Positions 20,484-29,335 are shown, counted from the stretch's first letter. The stretch: 64,000 nt of DNA from Lentilactobacillus farraginis DSM 18382 = JCM 14108 (GCF_000583655.1 NZ_BAKI01000011.1:1-64000); one strand, 5' to 3'. A program made the numbers and translations. The notes: a model not told the origin generated them from the sequence alone.

Positions 20484-20527
20484 AAAAAACAGCCGTTAAG
20501 CAAATTAAGCTTTGCCAAACGACCGTT
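20484..20527 (-). terminator. Terminator of the DUF402 gene
   Basis: Minus-strand arms AACGGTCGTT and AACGGCTGTT pair with two G-U pairs and are followed by a T-run, about 14 bases after the stop at 20541. Confidence 0.65.
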
Positions 20528-20540
20528 ATTCAAGTGACTC

Positions 20541-21092
20541 TCATTTACGTTGGCGGGATAGTTCCAAGTAGCGCTCATACCAGATTGCAATAAAATCCTT
20601 TGAAAACGGACCTTTTTCGTTGTCAATCCAATCAACAATCATCCGAACGTTTTTTTTCAGGATATGGTCGATCTCCGGCCCATAATCCCAGCGTTTGCTG
20701 AAAGCCAGATATTCATCGACATCCAACAGCTTTCGCCTGCCGTCCGGAAAAACTTTAACGTCTAAGTCGTAATCAATGTATTTCAAGGCTTCTTTGTCTA
20801 AAACATACGGGGAAGCTAAATTGCAATAATAGGCAATGCCGTCATCCCTAATCATCGCGACAACGTTAAACCAATAATGTTTATGAAAATAAACCAAAGC
20901 GGGTTCTCTGGTCACCCAATGACGACCGTCATCTTCAGTGACCAAAGTGTGATTATTACATCCAATAAGTGAATTTTCGCTATTCTTTAATACCATCGTA
21001 TCTCGCCAAATCCGATGCAAGCTGCCATCATGTTTGTAGCTTTGAATCGCAATGAAGTCACCCTCCTTTGGCATCTTTTGTCCACGTGGCAT
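20541..21092 (-). CDS. DUF402 nucleoside tri-/diphosphate phosphatase (YgaC/Ntdp type)
   Basis: The start at 21092 ([13 protein letters not shown]) gives 183 residues and aligns with the Bacillus YgaC/Staphylococcus Ntdp family along its length: [12 protein letters not shown], a TREPA block, and the acidic metal-binding stretch [14 protein letters not shown] near the middle, ending [15 protein letters not shown]. Members hydrolyse nucleoside tri- and diphosphates with a divalent metal. An upstream GTG at 21104 is possible but has no better ribosome binding site. Confidence 0.85.
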   Translation of the reverse strand: MPRGQKMPKEGDFIAIQSYKHDGSLHRIWRDTMVLKNSENSLIGCNNHTLVTEDDGRHWVTREPALVYFHKHYWFNVVAMIRDDGIAYYCNLASPYVLDKEALKYIDYDLDVKVFPDGRRKLLDVDEYLAFSKRWDYGPEIDHILKKNVRMIVDWIDNEKGPFSKDFIAIWYERYLELSRQRK

Positions 21093-21209
21093 TATGGTAC
21101 CCACTTTCTGAATAAGCTATCAGCTACGATTGTTACCAATCCAATGGTAATTATATCAGAATGGCCGGCTTTTTCCGAATGAAATAAATAACAACCATTA
21201 TCCAAATTG

Positions 21210-22007
21210 CTATTCATCCAAATTAGACAGTGCTGTCTCAATATCTGCCATTGTAAACCCCTTACGAAAAAGCGCCTGTTTTGTTTTTTGGATTCGCTGA
21301 TAATTTTCAAGCCCGCGATACTTTCGCCAATACTTCTCGGCCGCTTGACGAATAATTTCACGGTCATGATCGGCCAATGGCGTCATATCAACCCGTTCCA
21401 TGATATCGCCGATCAGCTCAAAGCCAAAGCCGCGGCGAACCAACATTTCTTTTATTTTATTAATTGCCATCTTTTGAGATTCCCGTTGATAATGCTTCAT
21501 CTGTGATTCAGCTACCCGCACACCAATTTCAATCACCTGTGATTCAGGAAAATAGTCAGCCAGAGCCGCCTCGATTAATGATTGGTCAATCTTTTTTTCG
21601 AGTAGCTTTTGATGAATCCAGCCGGGGCCGTTTTTCCTTTGGCGAACAATCGTCCGCACGTAACTATCTGCGTACTTCCGATCGTTTATCAGCTGCTGAT
21701 CCTTTAATTGATCAATCACCTCGTCAATTGCCTCGTCATCATCCGTTAACGTCTGCAGTTTGGTTCTCACTTCAGCTTCCGTTCTTAAATTATGAGCCAG
21801 GTAATTTAACGCCCGTGTATGTAATTTTGAGAGGTTATCAGCAGTTTTTAGGGTCTCAATCAACTGTTTATCAAGTTCCATCCCCTTAAACAGCCGATAC
21901 TTAATAAAGACTGCCTCACTAATTGGGAAAGCATATTGGCCGTCTACATAAACATTGAATCGTCCCTTCCGTTTTTGGGCTTGGATTTTGGTAATTTTTT
22001 GAGTCAT
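21210..22007 (-). CDS. recX: Recombination regulator RecX
   Basis: A 265-residue RecX, which limits RecA filament growth. It is built of repeated three-helix modules; LAHNLRTEAEVRTKL and RKNGPGWIHQKLLEKKI are the characteristic tandem-repeat segments. The length matches the longer Lactobacillales form, which has an N-terminal beta-rich extension (GRFNVYVDGQYAFPIS). It is transcribed away from the flavodoxin-like gene. Confidence 0.92.
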   Translation of the reverse strand: MTQKITKIQAQKRKGRFNVYVDGQYAFPISEAVFIKYRLFKGMELDKQLIETLKTADNLSKLHTRALNYLAHNLRTEAEVRTKLQTLTDDDEAIDEVIDQLKDQQLINDRKYADSYVRTIVRQRKNGPGWIHQKLLEKKIDQSLIEAALADYFPESQVIEIGVRVAESQMKHYQRESQKMAINKIKEMLVRRGFGFELIGDIMERVDMTPLADHDREIIRQAAEKYWRKYRGLENYQRIQKTKQALFRKGFTMADIETALSNLDE

Positions 22008-22044
22008 GCAACCACTCCCTTCACTACAAATCTGTCAGATTAAA

Positions 22045-22073
22045 TTCACATTACCGAATGGATTTGCTATACT
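22045..22073 (+). promoter_or_regulatory. Promoter of the flavodoxin-like gene
   Basis: -35 TTCACA (22045-22050), 17-bp spacer, -10 TATACT (22068-22073) with an upstream TG that makes it an extended -10. Confidence 0.7.
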
Positions 22074-22104
22074 GAAATCAAATTAGAATAGAGGAATGAC
22101 TAAT

Positions 22105-22559
22105 ATGATAACTGCTCACGTTGTTTATGCCACCATTACCGGCAACAATGAAGACATTGCCGATATTGTCACGGAATACTTTGAGGATGCCGGTGTTAAG
22201 GTAACCGAAACTGAAATTTCCCAAACCGATCCATCCGTTTTTGAAGATGTTGATATTTGTGTCGTTTGTCCTTATACATACGATGAAGCGCACTGCCGGA
22301 AGAAGGACTGGATTTTTACGATGACTTGGCCGATGAAGATTTAAAGGGCAAGGTCTTTGGGGTTGCCGGTTCTGGTGATACTTTTTACGAAGAATACTAT
22401 AACGTTTCCGTTGACAAATTTGAAGAAACGTTTAAAAAGACGGGTGCTACCCAAGGTGCCGACAGCGTTAAAATCAATTTGGAACCGGACGAAGACGATA
22501 TTAAAAAGCTTGATGCTTTCGCCGAAAAGCTTATTGAAAAGGCAAAAAACGGCCAATAA
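22105..22559 (+). pseudogene. Flavodoxin, one frameshift
   Basis: Joined across one missing base near 22288 this is a normal short-chain flavodoxin of about 151 residues, an FMN electron carrier. The first part has the FMN phosphate loop ATITGNNEDIA; the second part (GVAGSGDTFYEEYYNVSVD) is the typical flavodoxin half with the GSGD loop. The junction should read YTYDEGALPEEGLDFYDDL, which needs one added G in GAAGCG. The second ATG at 22105 is chosen because AGAGG is too close to the first. A homopolymer sequencing error is the simplest explanation. Confidence 0.85.
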
Positions 22560-22576
22560 ATCAATCAACTATCTTA

Positions 22577-22616
22577 AACAGTTTCAGGCAGCTTTACTGC
22601 TTGAAACTGTTTTTTA
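22577..22616. terminator. Bidirectional terminator
   Basis: Arms AAACAGTTTCA and TGAAACTGTTT with an inner GCAG/CTGC block, flanked by A and T runs, between the convergent flavodoxin-like and YihY-like genes. Confidence 0.85.
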
Positions 22617-22622
22617 TTCGAC

Positions 22623-23522
22623 TTATCGTTTACGGTGCCTTTTTGCCCGCCTTAAAACCGAGTCAATGGCATCCGGCTGCTCCTGAATACTGCCCATTTT
22701 CAACTCTTGAATAGTTGCGTTAATCACGCCGCCTAAAAGCATAATCAGACCGGAAAAATCCAGCCAAAACATCAGGACAATAAACGTCCCGATCGTCTTA
22801 TAAGCATCAATTCGATGAGCAAAAAAAGTAACATAAATCGAAAAGGCCTGTGCCAATACCAACAATCCGACCGTCGTGAATAAGGCCCCAACCCATACAT
22901 ACTTAAACTTCACTCTTGCAGTGGGGACAATATAAAACAAGATACATAGTAACAGCCAGATTAATAAAATGGTGGTCGGCCATTTGGCAGTTGAAACAAG
23001 GTTGATAATCGATGTTGGTATGTGAAGCAACGGCGAGAGCCAATTAAAAATAAACTGACTCAGCGCAAACGCAACCATCACCGCAACTACAACCACAATC
23101 AACAGCAGCATCCACAAAAAGGACAGCAGCCGATTGGCAATGGCCGTTTGGTTTTCTGCTACGCCGTAAGCTTTATTAATACTGCGCTGAAAAGCCGCGA
23201 TTGCCCGGCTGGCAGACCAGATTGTCACAATCAGTCCAATTGAAAGCTGACTGGTACCGCCGCTTTTTAAGGTGGAATCAATGACCGGTTCAAGCGTCGT
23301 ATAAATTTTATCAGGGAAAATCGGCCTGGCATAAAGCATAATCTCTCCTGTATGAATATGAAACAGGTTTAAAATACTGCCGCCGATAAATAAAATCGGA
23401 AAAATTGACAACAGCGAATAAAATGCCAATACGGCCGCGGAATCGGAAACATCCCCCTGTGAATAACGACCAACCAGGATTTGAATAAACTGTTTAATTT
23501 TTAGAAAAACTGATTTAATCAT
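22623..23522 (-). CDS. YihY/UPF0761 family membrane protein
   Basis: Starting at 23522 (MIKSVFLKIKQF, after AAGGTTGGG) the protein has 299 residues and about six membrane helices. Family marks include SDSAAVLAFYSLLSIFPILF near the N-terminus, WSASRAIAAFQRSINKAYG, and the C-terminal FIVLMFWLDFSGLIMLLGGVINA. The family was once called ribonuclease BN by mistake; its true role is unknown. An upstream in-frame start at 23567 would overlap wecB and is less likely. It begins 22 bases after the wecB stop, so the two are probably co-transcribed. Confidence 0.85.
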   Translation of the reverse strand: MIKSVFLKIKQFIQILVGRYSQGDVSDSAAVLAFYSLLSIFPILFIGGSILNLFHIHTGEIMLYARPIFPDKIYTTLEPVIDSTLKSGGTSQLSIGLIVTIWSASRAIAAFQRSINKAYGVAENQTAIANRLLSFLWMLLLIVVVVAVMVAFALSQFIFNWLSPLLHIPTSIINLVSTAKWPTTILLIWLLLCILFYIVPTARVKFKYVWVGALFTTVGLLVLAQAFSIYVTFFAHRIDAYKTIGTFIVLMFWLDFSGLIMLLGGVINATIQELKMGSIQEQPDAIDSVLRRAKRHRKR

Positions 23523-23544
23523 TATTCGCCCAACCTTATCAACA

Positions 23545-24663
23545 TTATTTATTCGAAAAATAGTCAACTATTGCTTTCAAAATTCTTTCAGAAGCTTTTC
23601 CATCACCGTACGGGTTTTTGGCAGTTGCCATCTGCCGATATTCATCCGCATCATCCAATAGTTGATTCATATTTTGAGCCACCGTCTCAGGATTGGTCCC
23701 AACCAACCGCAGTGTCCCCGCTTTGATTCCCTCGGGCCGCTCAGTCGTCTCCCGAAGAACCAAAACCGGTTTCCCAAGTGACGGTGCTTCTTCCTGAACG
23801 CCACCGGAGTCAGTCATAATAAAATAACTTCTAGCGGCCAGATTATGAAAATCCAAAACGTCAAGCGGCGCAATTAAATGAACCTGCGGGTTACCATCAA
23901 ATATTTCATGGGCCACCTTCTGGACGGCTGGGCTGAGATGAACCGGGTAGACAACTTCCACGTCGGGGTGGGCCTTTAAAACCTTTGTAATCGCTTCAAA
24001 TGTCCGTTTCATTGGCGCACCCTGGTTCTCGCGTCGGTGCATTGTCAGCAGAATCATTTTTGAAGTCGATTTCAACTCCTCTAGGACGGTATGCTGATAG
24101 TCTGTGGAAACCGTCTGTTTAAGCGCGTCGATTGCGGTATTTCCCGTTACAAAAATATTAGCTGCCGGATGATTCTCTTTAAGTAAATTATGCCGACTTA
24201 ATTCGGTGGGCGCAAAATATAAGTCTGCCAAAACATCAGTTAATTGCCGATTCATTTCCTCCGGGTAGGGCGACCATTTATGCCAAGTTCGAAGGCCGGC
24301 TTCAACATGGCCAATCGCAACCTGATGATAAAAAGCGCTCACGCCGGCAGCAAACGTCGTCGTGGTGTCGCCATGAACCAAAATAACGTCCGGCTTTTCC
24401 TGTTCAACAACCGGATCCAGTAATGTTAAAACCCGGGTGGTAATATCGCTTAATGTCTGTCCCTTTTTCATAATATTCAAATCATGATCCGGTTTGATAT
24501 GAAAAACGGCCAACACTTGGTCAAGCATTTCCCGATGTTGCGCTGTCACCACCGTCACCGGTAAAAAGCGCTCCGGTTGCTGCTGCATCATTAAAATAAT
24601 CGGTGCCATCTTAATTGCTTCGGGCCGGGTTCCAAAAATGGTCATAACTTTTATAGGTTTCAT
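23545..24663 (-). CDS. wecB: UDP-N-acetylglucosamine 2-epimerase (non-hydrolysing)
   Basis: A 372-residue GT-B fold epimerase that interconverts UDP-GlcNAc and UDP-ManNAc. Family motifs are present: MTIFGTRPEAIKMAP at the N-terminus, HVEAGLRTW, TMHRREN and TDSGGVQEEAPSLGKPVLVLR. In Gram-positives the enzyme (also called MnaA) supplies ManNAc for the linkage unit of wall teichoic acid, which fits tagD and tagF a few kilobases away. The ribosome binding site AAAGGAGAATTG is strong. Confidence 0.95.
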   Translation of the reverse strand: MKPIKVMTIFGTRPEAIKMAPIILMMQQQPERFLPVTVVTAQHREMLDQVLAVFHIKPDHDLNIMKKGQTLSDITTRVLTLLDPVVEQEKPDVILVHGDTTTTFAAGVSAFYHQVAIGHVEAGLRTWHKWSPYPEEMNRQLTDVLADLYFAPTELSRHNLLKENHPAANIFVTGNTAIDALKQTVSTDYQHTVLEELKSTSKMILLTMHRRENQGAPMKRTFEAITKVLKAHPDVEVVYPVHLSPAVQKVAHEIFDGNPQVHLIAPLDVLDFHNLAARSYFIMTDSGGVQEEAPSLGKPVLVLRETTERPEGIKAGTLRLVGTNPETVAQNMNQLLDDADEYRQMATAKNPYGDGKASERILKAIVDYFSNK

Positions 24664-24690
24664 TTCAATTCTCCTTTGACAAGTGCTTTC

Positions 24691-24699
24691 ATTATAACA
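24691..24699 (-). promoter_or_regulatory. Extended -10 promoter of wecB
   Basis: Minus strand TG-T-TATAAT with the -10 at 24691-24696, about 30 bases upstream of the wecB start; no good -35 is visible. Confidence 0.55.
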
Positions 24700-24862
24700 A
24701 ACCTGGTTGGTTCGAAAAGTCGTTTCAACAAAGTTCGGTTATTTTTTGAAAATCAGCAGCTGTTTGAACTTCAAAAATTGTGTTTGGGTTATGTTTGCAT
24801 AACAATCAAACTATCGAACTGGCAGTTTTAACCAGATCGTAAACCCGAACTTTTTTCCATTA

Positions 24863-24871
24863 TGTTATAAT
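24863..24871 (+). promoter_or_regulatory. Extended -10 promoter of the GT2/GtrA operon
   Basis: TG-T-TATAAT with the -10 at 24866-24871 and no strong -35. The leader to the glycosyltransferase start is about 175 bases. A palindrome GTTATG-TTTG-CATAAC (24788-24803) lies between this promoter and the wecB promoter and could be an operator for either; nothing else is seen in 24700-24860. Confidence 0.5.
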
Positions 24872-24914
24872 TTGATGATGTACATACCATAAGGCATTTT
24901 GGAGGGTGAGTAAA

Positions 24915-24983
24915 TTGCGCCGTAGTTTCAAAATTACTGGTCAAAATTGGCTTCATAAAGCCGACTTTTTAGGTATCGCCTGA
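24915..24983 (+). CDS. Candidate 22-residue leader peptide (uORF)
   Basis: A TTG start preceded by a very strong GGAGGGTGAG box opens a frame of 22 codons, beginning RRSFKITGQNWLHKAD after the start residue and ending at TGA 24981-24983. The end of this frame overlaps a hairpin with arms GGTATC (24972-24977) and GATACC (24987-24992). The frame lies wholly in the leader between the promoter and the glycosyltransferase start. The strong ribosome binding site is the main support; it could equally be a remnant of a longer gene start. Confidence 0.35.
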   Translation: MRRSFKITGQNWLHKADFLGIA

Positions 24984-25052
24984 ACAGATACCCGGTAACC
25001 ATTGGCTATAACACGTTAACATTGATTATTTTTAACAATTGGAGGATCTATC

Positions 25053-26000
25053 GTGAAGACAATCAGTCTAATCGTTCCTTGCTATAATGAGGAACCGACT
25101 GTCGAGCTTTTCTACAATACAACGGAAAAAGTATTTAAACAGTTAAATGAAACCCGCAGTGGCGACTACCAACCGGATTATTTATTTGTAAATGATGGTT
25201 CTGCAGACAAGACACTGGCAATCATGCGTCGACTGCATGACGAACATCCCGACACCGTTCACTACCTTTCGTTTTCAAGAAACTTCGGCAAGGAGTCGGC
25301 TTTAGCTGCCGGCTTAAGCAATGCCAAGGGAGATTACGTCGCAGTGATGGACGTCGATTTGCAGGATCCACCACAATTGCTGCTCCAAATGGTGGCTATT
25401 TTGGAAGACCCCAATCAGGATTATGAGGTTGTTGGCTGTGTCCAGACCTCACGTAAGCAAAATCCAATTCGAGGCTTTCTTTCAGCCAGCTTTTATAAAA
25501 TCATTAATAAAATGTCCCGAGTACAATTAAAACAAAATGTTCGCGACTACCGGTTAATGACACGCAAATACGTCGACGCTTTATTGGAACTACCGGAATA
25601 TAACCGGTTTTCCAAGGGCATGTTCTCCTGGGTCGGCTTTAATACCAAATATCTGGAATACGAAGGGGTTCCCAGAGCTGCCGGAACCAGTTCCTGGTCA
25701 ATCTTTCAACTCTTTGAATATTCATTGGAAGCCGTTGTCGACTTTTCAGACGTCCCGCTAAAGATGGCAACACTGGTTGGCGGCTTAATTTGCTTTTTAT
25801 CAGTTATCGGGTTAATATTTGTCGTTGTTCGGGCACTTTTCTTTGGTGGCTCCGTTAACGGTTGGGCATCACTGGTTTCCATCATTCTGTTCTTAAGTGG
25901 CGTCCAACTGTTCTGCCTGGGAATTGTCGGTAAATATATCGGCAAAATTTATCTCGAAACCAAGCACCGACCGAAATTTATTATTGCAGAAAGAAAATAA
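25053..26000 (+). CDS. GT2 polyprenyl-phosphate glycosyltransferase (CsbB/GtrB-like)
   Basis: A 315-residue family 2 glycosyltransferase of the dolichyl-phosphate-mannose-synthase type, which loads a sugar onto undecaprenyl phosphate. Motifs: SLIVPCYNEEPTVE at the N-terminus, FVNDGSADKTL, and the metal-binding MDVDLQDPPQL. Two C-terminal membrane helices (about 230-300) anchor it. It starts with GTG after GGAGG. The GtrA protein follows after 6 bases; the pair loads and flips a sugar used to decorate a surface polymer. The final transferase is not in the window. Confidence 0.92.
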   Translation: MKTISLIVPCYNEEPTVELFYNTTEKVFKQLNETRSGDYQPDYLFVNDGSADKTLAIMRRLHDEHPDTVHYLSFSRNFGKESALAAGLSNAKGDYVAVMDVDLQDPPQLLLQMVAILEDPNQDYEVVGCVQTSRKQNPIRGFLSASFYKIINKMSRVQLKQNVRDYRLMTRKYVDALLELPEYNRFSKGMFSWVGFNTKYLEYEGVPRAAGTSSWSIFQLFEYSLEAVVDFSDVPLKMATLVGGLICFLSVIGLIFVVVRALFFGGSVNGWASLVSIILFLSGVQLFCLGIVGKYIGKIYLETKHRPKFIIAERK

Positions 26001-26006
26001 TATCCA

Positions 26007-26432
26007 ATGAAAAAAATACTTGCACTTTACGACAAATATCAGGAAGTTATCGCCTACCTTTTTTGGGGCGTCATCACCACAATTGTTAATATTGGGGTGT
26101 TCGAAGGTTTTCATTTGTGGACAAACTGGAACTATATGATTAACAACGCCATTGCTTGGTTTATCAGCGTTCTCGTAGCTTATTTATCAAATCGGGCATA
26201 TGTCTTTCATTCAACGACCCGCGGCTTTGGAGCCTACCTTGGTGAAATGATGTCGTTTTTCGGTGGCCGGTTGCTTGTTTTGGTCCTCGAACAAGGTATT
26301 CTGTTTGTTGGGATCACTTTACTGAGTGGCAATCAGTTAATCGTAAAAATTATTGATAACGTTATCGTGGTAATCCTTAACTACTTCTGGTCAAAGTGGG
26401 CAGTCTTTCGAGATCAAAAGCAAAAATCTTGA
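26007..26432 (+). CDS. GtrA family membrane protein
   Basis: A 141-residue protein with four membrane helices and the GtrA-family pattern (LFWGVITTIVNIGVFEG, then AIAWFISVLVAYLSNRAYVF, then YFWSKWAVFRDQK). GtrA proteins are thought to flip undecaprenyl-phosphate-linked sugar to the outer face of the membrane. It sits 6 bases after the GT2 gene, so the two are translationally linked, and it is followed by the 50-residue membrane protein gene. Confidence 0.9.
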   Translation: MKKILALYDKYQEVIAYLFWGVITTIVNIGVFEGFHLWTNWNYMINNAIAWFISVLVAYLSNRAYVFHSTTRGFGAYLGEMMSFFGGRLLVLVLEQGILFVGITLLSGNQLIVKIIDNVIVVILNYFWSKWAVFRDQKQKS

Positions 26433-26465
26433 CTTGGCCAATCAATAATTGAAAGGAACTTGATC

Positions 26466-26618
26466 ATGCAAAGATTTAATTTCAACCGTCAAACCCTGCG
26501 TAAACGAAAAGCCGAATTTCCGGAAGGGTACTATACAGTGGCCGACGGCTTTAAACTACTGGGGATGGCCGCCATCTTGATCATTATTTTGGTTGTTTGC
26601 GCGCAATACTTAATGTAA
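26466..26618 (+). CDS. Small single-pass membrane protein of unknown function
   Basis: A 50-residue frame from ATG 26466 to TAA 26616-26618 with a good GAAAGGA box. The N-terminal half is basic (MQRFNFNRQTLRKRKAEF) and the C-terminal half is one hydrophobic helix (LLGMAAILIIILVV), giving a positive-inside single-pass protein. It follows GtrA by 33 bases and precedes the operon's terminator, so it belongs to the GT2/GtrA operon. I recognise no family; it could be an accessory subunit of the sugar-transfer module. Confidence 0.6.
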   Translation: MQRFNFNRQTLRKRKAEFPEGYYTVADGFKLLGMAAILIIILVVCAQYLM

Positions 26619-26624
26619 TCACTT

Positions 26625-26682
26625 AAAAAGACGGTTATCAGCGTCAGCTCATCAGTGCTGGCCTTGATAATCGTCTTTTATT
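26625..26682. terminator. Bidirectional terminator
   Basis: Twelve-base arms AGACGGTTATCA (26629-26640) and TGATAATCGTCT (26665-26676), one G-U pair, with A-run before and T-run after. It ends the GT2/GtrA operon rightward and the tRNA-Arg transcript leftward. Confidence 0.85.
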
Positions 26683-26716
26683 GTACCTGCATATCGCTTA
26701 ATAAAACCGTTGGAAC

Positions 26717-26789
26717 TGACCTCACCCGGACTCGAACCGGGATCAACCGCTTAGGAGGCGGGTGCCCTATCCAGTTGTGCTATGAGGCC
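26717..26789 (-). tRNA. tRNA-Arg (anticodon CCU)
   Basis: Read on the minus strand, 73 bases fold as a tRNA. The 7-bp acceptor stem pairs GGCCTCA with TGAGGTC (one G-U), the anticodon loop CTCCTAA carries CCT (reads AGG, arginine), and the T arm has the invariant GGTTCGAGTCC. The CCA end is not encoded, as is common for many Firmicutes tRNAs. No integrase or prophage lies next to it. Confidence 0.93.
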
Positions 26790-26891
26790 AAAACAATACA
26801 TACCGATTTTCTCATTTATCAATCGACATGTAAAGGATAATTTTTAAGATTCTCTCTTTCAACTGCCCATTAAACATTGTAAGCCGAAGTA

Positions 26892-28181
26892 TCAGGACTT
26901 TTTGGCCCGTTTGTTCCGCATTCCTTTTCGCTTTAAATGCTTATTTTTCTTAGGATGTTTTTTGACAGCTGCCGGTGCTCGGCGTGGCTTGTGTGATTCA
27001 TGGGACAATTCTTTTGAACCATCAACGGGCGTTTCGTGATTGACCTGCGGTGCCGGCTGCTTAATCGTTGCTTTTTCAGGCTTGACGTCCGACAACTGAT
27101 TACCGTTAAAATAGATATTTGACAGATCGAACTGATCGCCAACCTGCTGCTTCAAGCGGCGCAAATCATGATCGTCGCCCATATTAATGACCAACCCGGT
27201 TTGATGCATCCGTCCGGTTCGGCCTACCCGATGCGTATAGGTTTTGGCATCGCGTGGTAAATCAAAATTAATGACGGCCGGCAGCTTGGGAATGTCAATG
27301 CCGCGCGCCGCAACGTCCGTCGTTAAAAGTAATCGGACTTTTCCCTTTCGAAAGTCCCGCAACGCATTTTGACGACTGGTTTGATTCTGCTCACTGGTCA
27401 ATTTGGCAGTTTCACGAACGTGGCGATGAATTAAAAATCCGGATACTTTTTGTAACGTATTAAGCTGGTCAAAAAAGACGAGGGCTTTAAAATCTTTCAT
27501 ATGCAAAAATCGCAACAACATCTGCTCTTTTTTTAAATTTGAAACCTGCAGCAGGCCATGCTTGACAACCCCCCGGGTATCATCAACCGCTGTCACATCA
27601 ATCGATTCAATCTTCTGATTAAACCAACGATTGGCATGGCTTAAAATATCATTTGAGGTTGCTGAAAACAGCCCTAACTGCGTATCAGCAGGTGCCTGAT
27701 CAACCAGATTTCGAATATCATCCAGGGTATCTTCACTTAAAAGATTATCCGCTTCATCAATCACAATCGTCTGAACTGAATCCAACTTTAATTTTCCGAG
27801 CTCAATTAAGTTCATCAATCGACCAGTTGTGCCGACAATCACGTTTGGGTGCTCTTTAAGGCGATCAATCTGTCGGGAAATGTTCGCACCGCCAACCACA
27901 CCTTGAACCGTTAAATTAACCAATTTACCCCATTCAAGCATCGTCTTCTGCGTTTGCATCGCCAGCTCGGCTGATGGCTCTACCACGATTAGTGACAAGC
28001 CGTCTTCGGGTCTAAGCCGCTCCAGTAGGGGAATAGTAAATGCTACCGTTTTTCCTGAGCCGGTCGGCGCGATGCCGACAACGCTTTGCCCCGCCGCCAG
28101 TGGCTCGTAAACGGCTTTTTGAATTGCTGTCCACTGTTGATACCCCAAAGCCTTAGCATGCTTTTCAAATTCACTGATCAT
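26892..28181 (-). CDS. DEAD-box RNA helicase (CshB-like)
   Basis: A 429-residue helicase with motif I PTGSGKT, motif II DEAD (in VIDEADNLLSED), motif III SAT (LFSATSND) and motif VI HRVGRTGR. The tail after about residue 350 is very basic (KKHPKKNKHLKRKGMRNKR), as in RNA-binding tails of Gram-positive CshB-type helicases. The length near 430 fits CshB rather than the longer CshA. The likely role is unwinding RNA during ribosome assembly, decay or cold stress. Confidence 0.92.
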   Translation of the reverse strand: MISEFEKHAKALGYQQWTAIQKAVYEPLAAGQSVVGIAPTGSGKTVAFTIPLLERLRPEDGLSLIVVEPSAELAMQTQKTMLEWGKLVNLTVQGVVGGANISRQIDRLKEHPNVIVGTTGRLMNLIELGKLKLDSVQTIVIDEADNLLSEDTLDDIRNLVDQAPADTQLGLFSATSNDILSHANRWFNQKIESIDVTAVDDTRGVVKHGLLQVSNLKKEQMLLRFLHMKDFKALVFFDQLNTLQKVSGFLIHRHVRETAKLTSEQNQTSRQNALRDFRKGKVRLLLTTDVAARGIDIPKLPAVINFDLPRDAKTYTHRVGRTGRMHQTGLVINMGDDHDLRRLKQQVGDQFDLSNIYFNGNQLSDVKPEKATIKQPAPQVNHETPVDGSKELSHESHKPRRAPAAVKKHPKKNKHLKRKGMRNKRAKKS

Positions 28182-28198
28182 GCGTTTTCTCCATTCTG

Positions 28199-29200
28199 TT
28201 ATTCTGTTTCGCCAACAAAGAAGATGTGGGCATCCTGTCGTAAATTAAACAGAATTTTATTAACGTAAACACTTAGTTGACGCCAGTAAGCGTAGTCTTT
28301 TTGATTTTGATCGTTGGCCGGATCATTGATAATTCTGGCAAAATCATTAGCCTCTGGAATCATTGGATTTTGACCGCTATCAGTTCCCAGCGGATGACGG
28401 GTGCCATCCTGGTCAAGATAATCAACGTGTTGAATCTCACCAGCATCATCGATTTCAATCAAGTCCTTTAAACCATAAATCTCCGAGGTCATGTGCGAAT
28501 TGGAAATTTTGGAAAAGTTCAGGGTTACGGTATATTCCGGATAACTCAGAATGGCTGTTCCTTTTCCGTCAACACCGGTTCGAATTAATTGCGGATAATA
28601 GGCAACCTCTTCCGGCATTCCAAATAACGTAACCGCATCATAAACTGTATAGACACCCAAATCCTGCAGCGCGCCGCCACCAAACTTCGGTGAAAAGACA
28701 TTGGGCGTTTCACCATTTAGGACTTTGTCATACCGGGAAGAATATTTCGAATAGGTGAATTCCGCACCGGCAACAGTTTTCAGTTCACCAAGCTTTTTCT
28801 GAATAGAAAGAAAGTTGGGCGTGTGAATATTTCGCGCTGCTTCAAAGTAAAGAACGTCGGGATGTTGATCCAACAGCCGCTGAATTTCAGCCATCTCTTT
28901 CTGGTTCATAAACGCCGGTTTTTCAACGATCAGATTTTTACCATGTTCAATCGCCAGCTTGGCTTGCTCAAAGTGGACGCTGTTGGGTGATGCGATGTAA
29001 ACCGTATCAAACGTATCGCTGGCAAAAAATGCCTTTAAATCATCAAATGAATCAGCCGCCCCATTTTTATCTGCAAATTGTTCAGCCGTTTCAATGTGTC
29101 GTGAATAAACAGTTGTGACGTCATACAATCCCGTGCTTTTAACTGCGTCAACAAACTGTTGGGTAATCCAGTTGGTACCGATAGTTCCTAATTTAATCAT
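28199..29200 (-). CDS. Gfo/Idh/MocA family oxidoreductase
   Basis: A 333-residue NAD(P)-dependent dehydrogenase. The N-terminal Rossmann half starts KLGTIGTNWITQQFVDA, and the family motif EKPA is in NLIVEKPAFMN near residue 98. The C-terminal alpha/beta half carries FGGGALQDLGVYTVYDA, which contains the catalytic-site block of the family. The substrate (probably a sugar or polyol) is not predictable. It is adjacent to the helicase gene with 17 bases between. Confidence 0.88.
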   Translation of the reverse strand: MIKLGTIGTNWITQQFVDAVKSTGLYDVTTVYSRHIETAEQFADKNGAADSFDDLKAFFASDTFDTVYIASPNSVHFEQAKLAIEHGKNLIVEKPAFMNQKEMAEIQRLLDQHPDVLYFEAARNIHTPNFLSIQKKLGELKTVAGAEFTYSKYSSRYDKVLNGETPNVFSPKFGGGALQDLGVYTVYDAVTLFGMPEEVAYYPQLIRTGVDGKGTAILSYPEYTVTLNFSKISNSHMTSEIYGLKDLIEIDDAGEIQHVDYLDQDGTRHPLGTDSGQNPMIPEANDFARIINDPANDQNQKDYAYWRQLSVYVNKILFNLRQDAHIFFVGETE

Positions 29201-29293
29201 CTAGAAAACCGCCTTTCCTATTTAAATTGTAACAATGTTTTAACGTGATTAACATCTAAAATAGCTATCTTCAACTAACAATGACGACTATAA

Positions 29294-29302
29294 TGCTATA
29301 AT
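29294..29302 (+). promoter_or_regulatory. Extended -10 promoter of the DUF4828-like gene
   Basis: TG-C-TATAAT with a perfect -10 (29297-29302), about 34 bases upstream of the TTG start. Confidence 0.55.
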
Positions 29303-29335
29303 GTGTTCCAATTATGATTAGAGGGGATGTTTTTA

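Noticed and set aside
24788-24803. Palindrome GTTATG-TTTG-CATAAC as a defined operator
   Set aside because: Only six-base arms and no regulator to link to it. It is mentioned with the promoter but not claimed as a site.
26717-26789. tRNA-Arg as a possible integration site
   Set aside because: No integrase, direct repeat of the tRNA 3' end or foreign-looking genes lie beside it.
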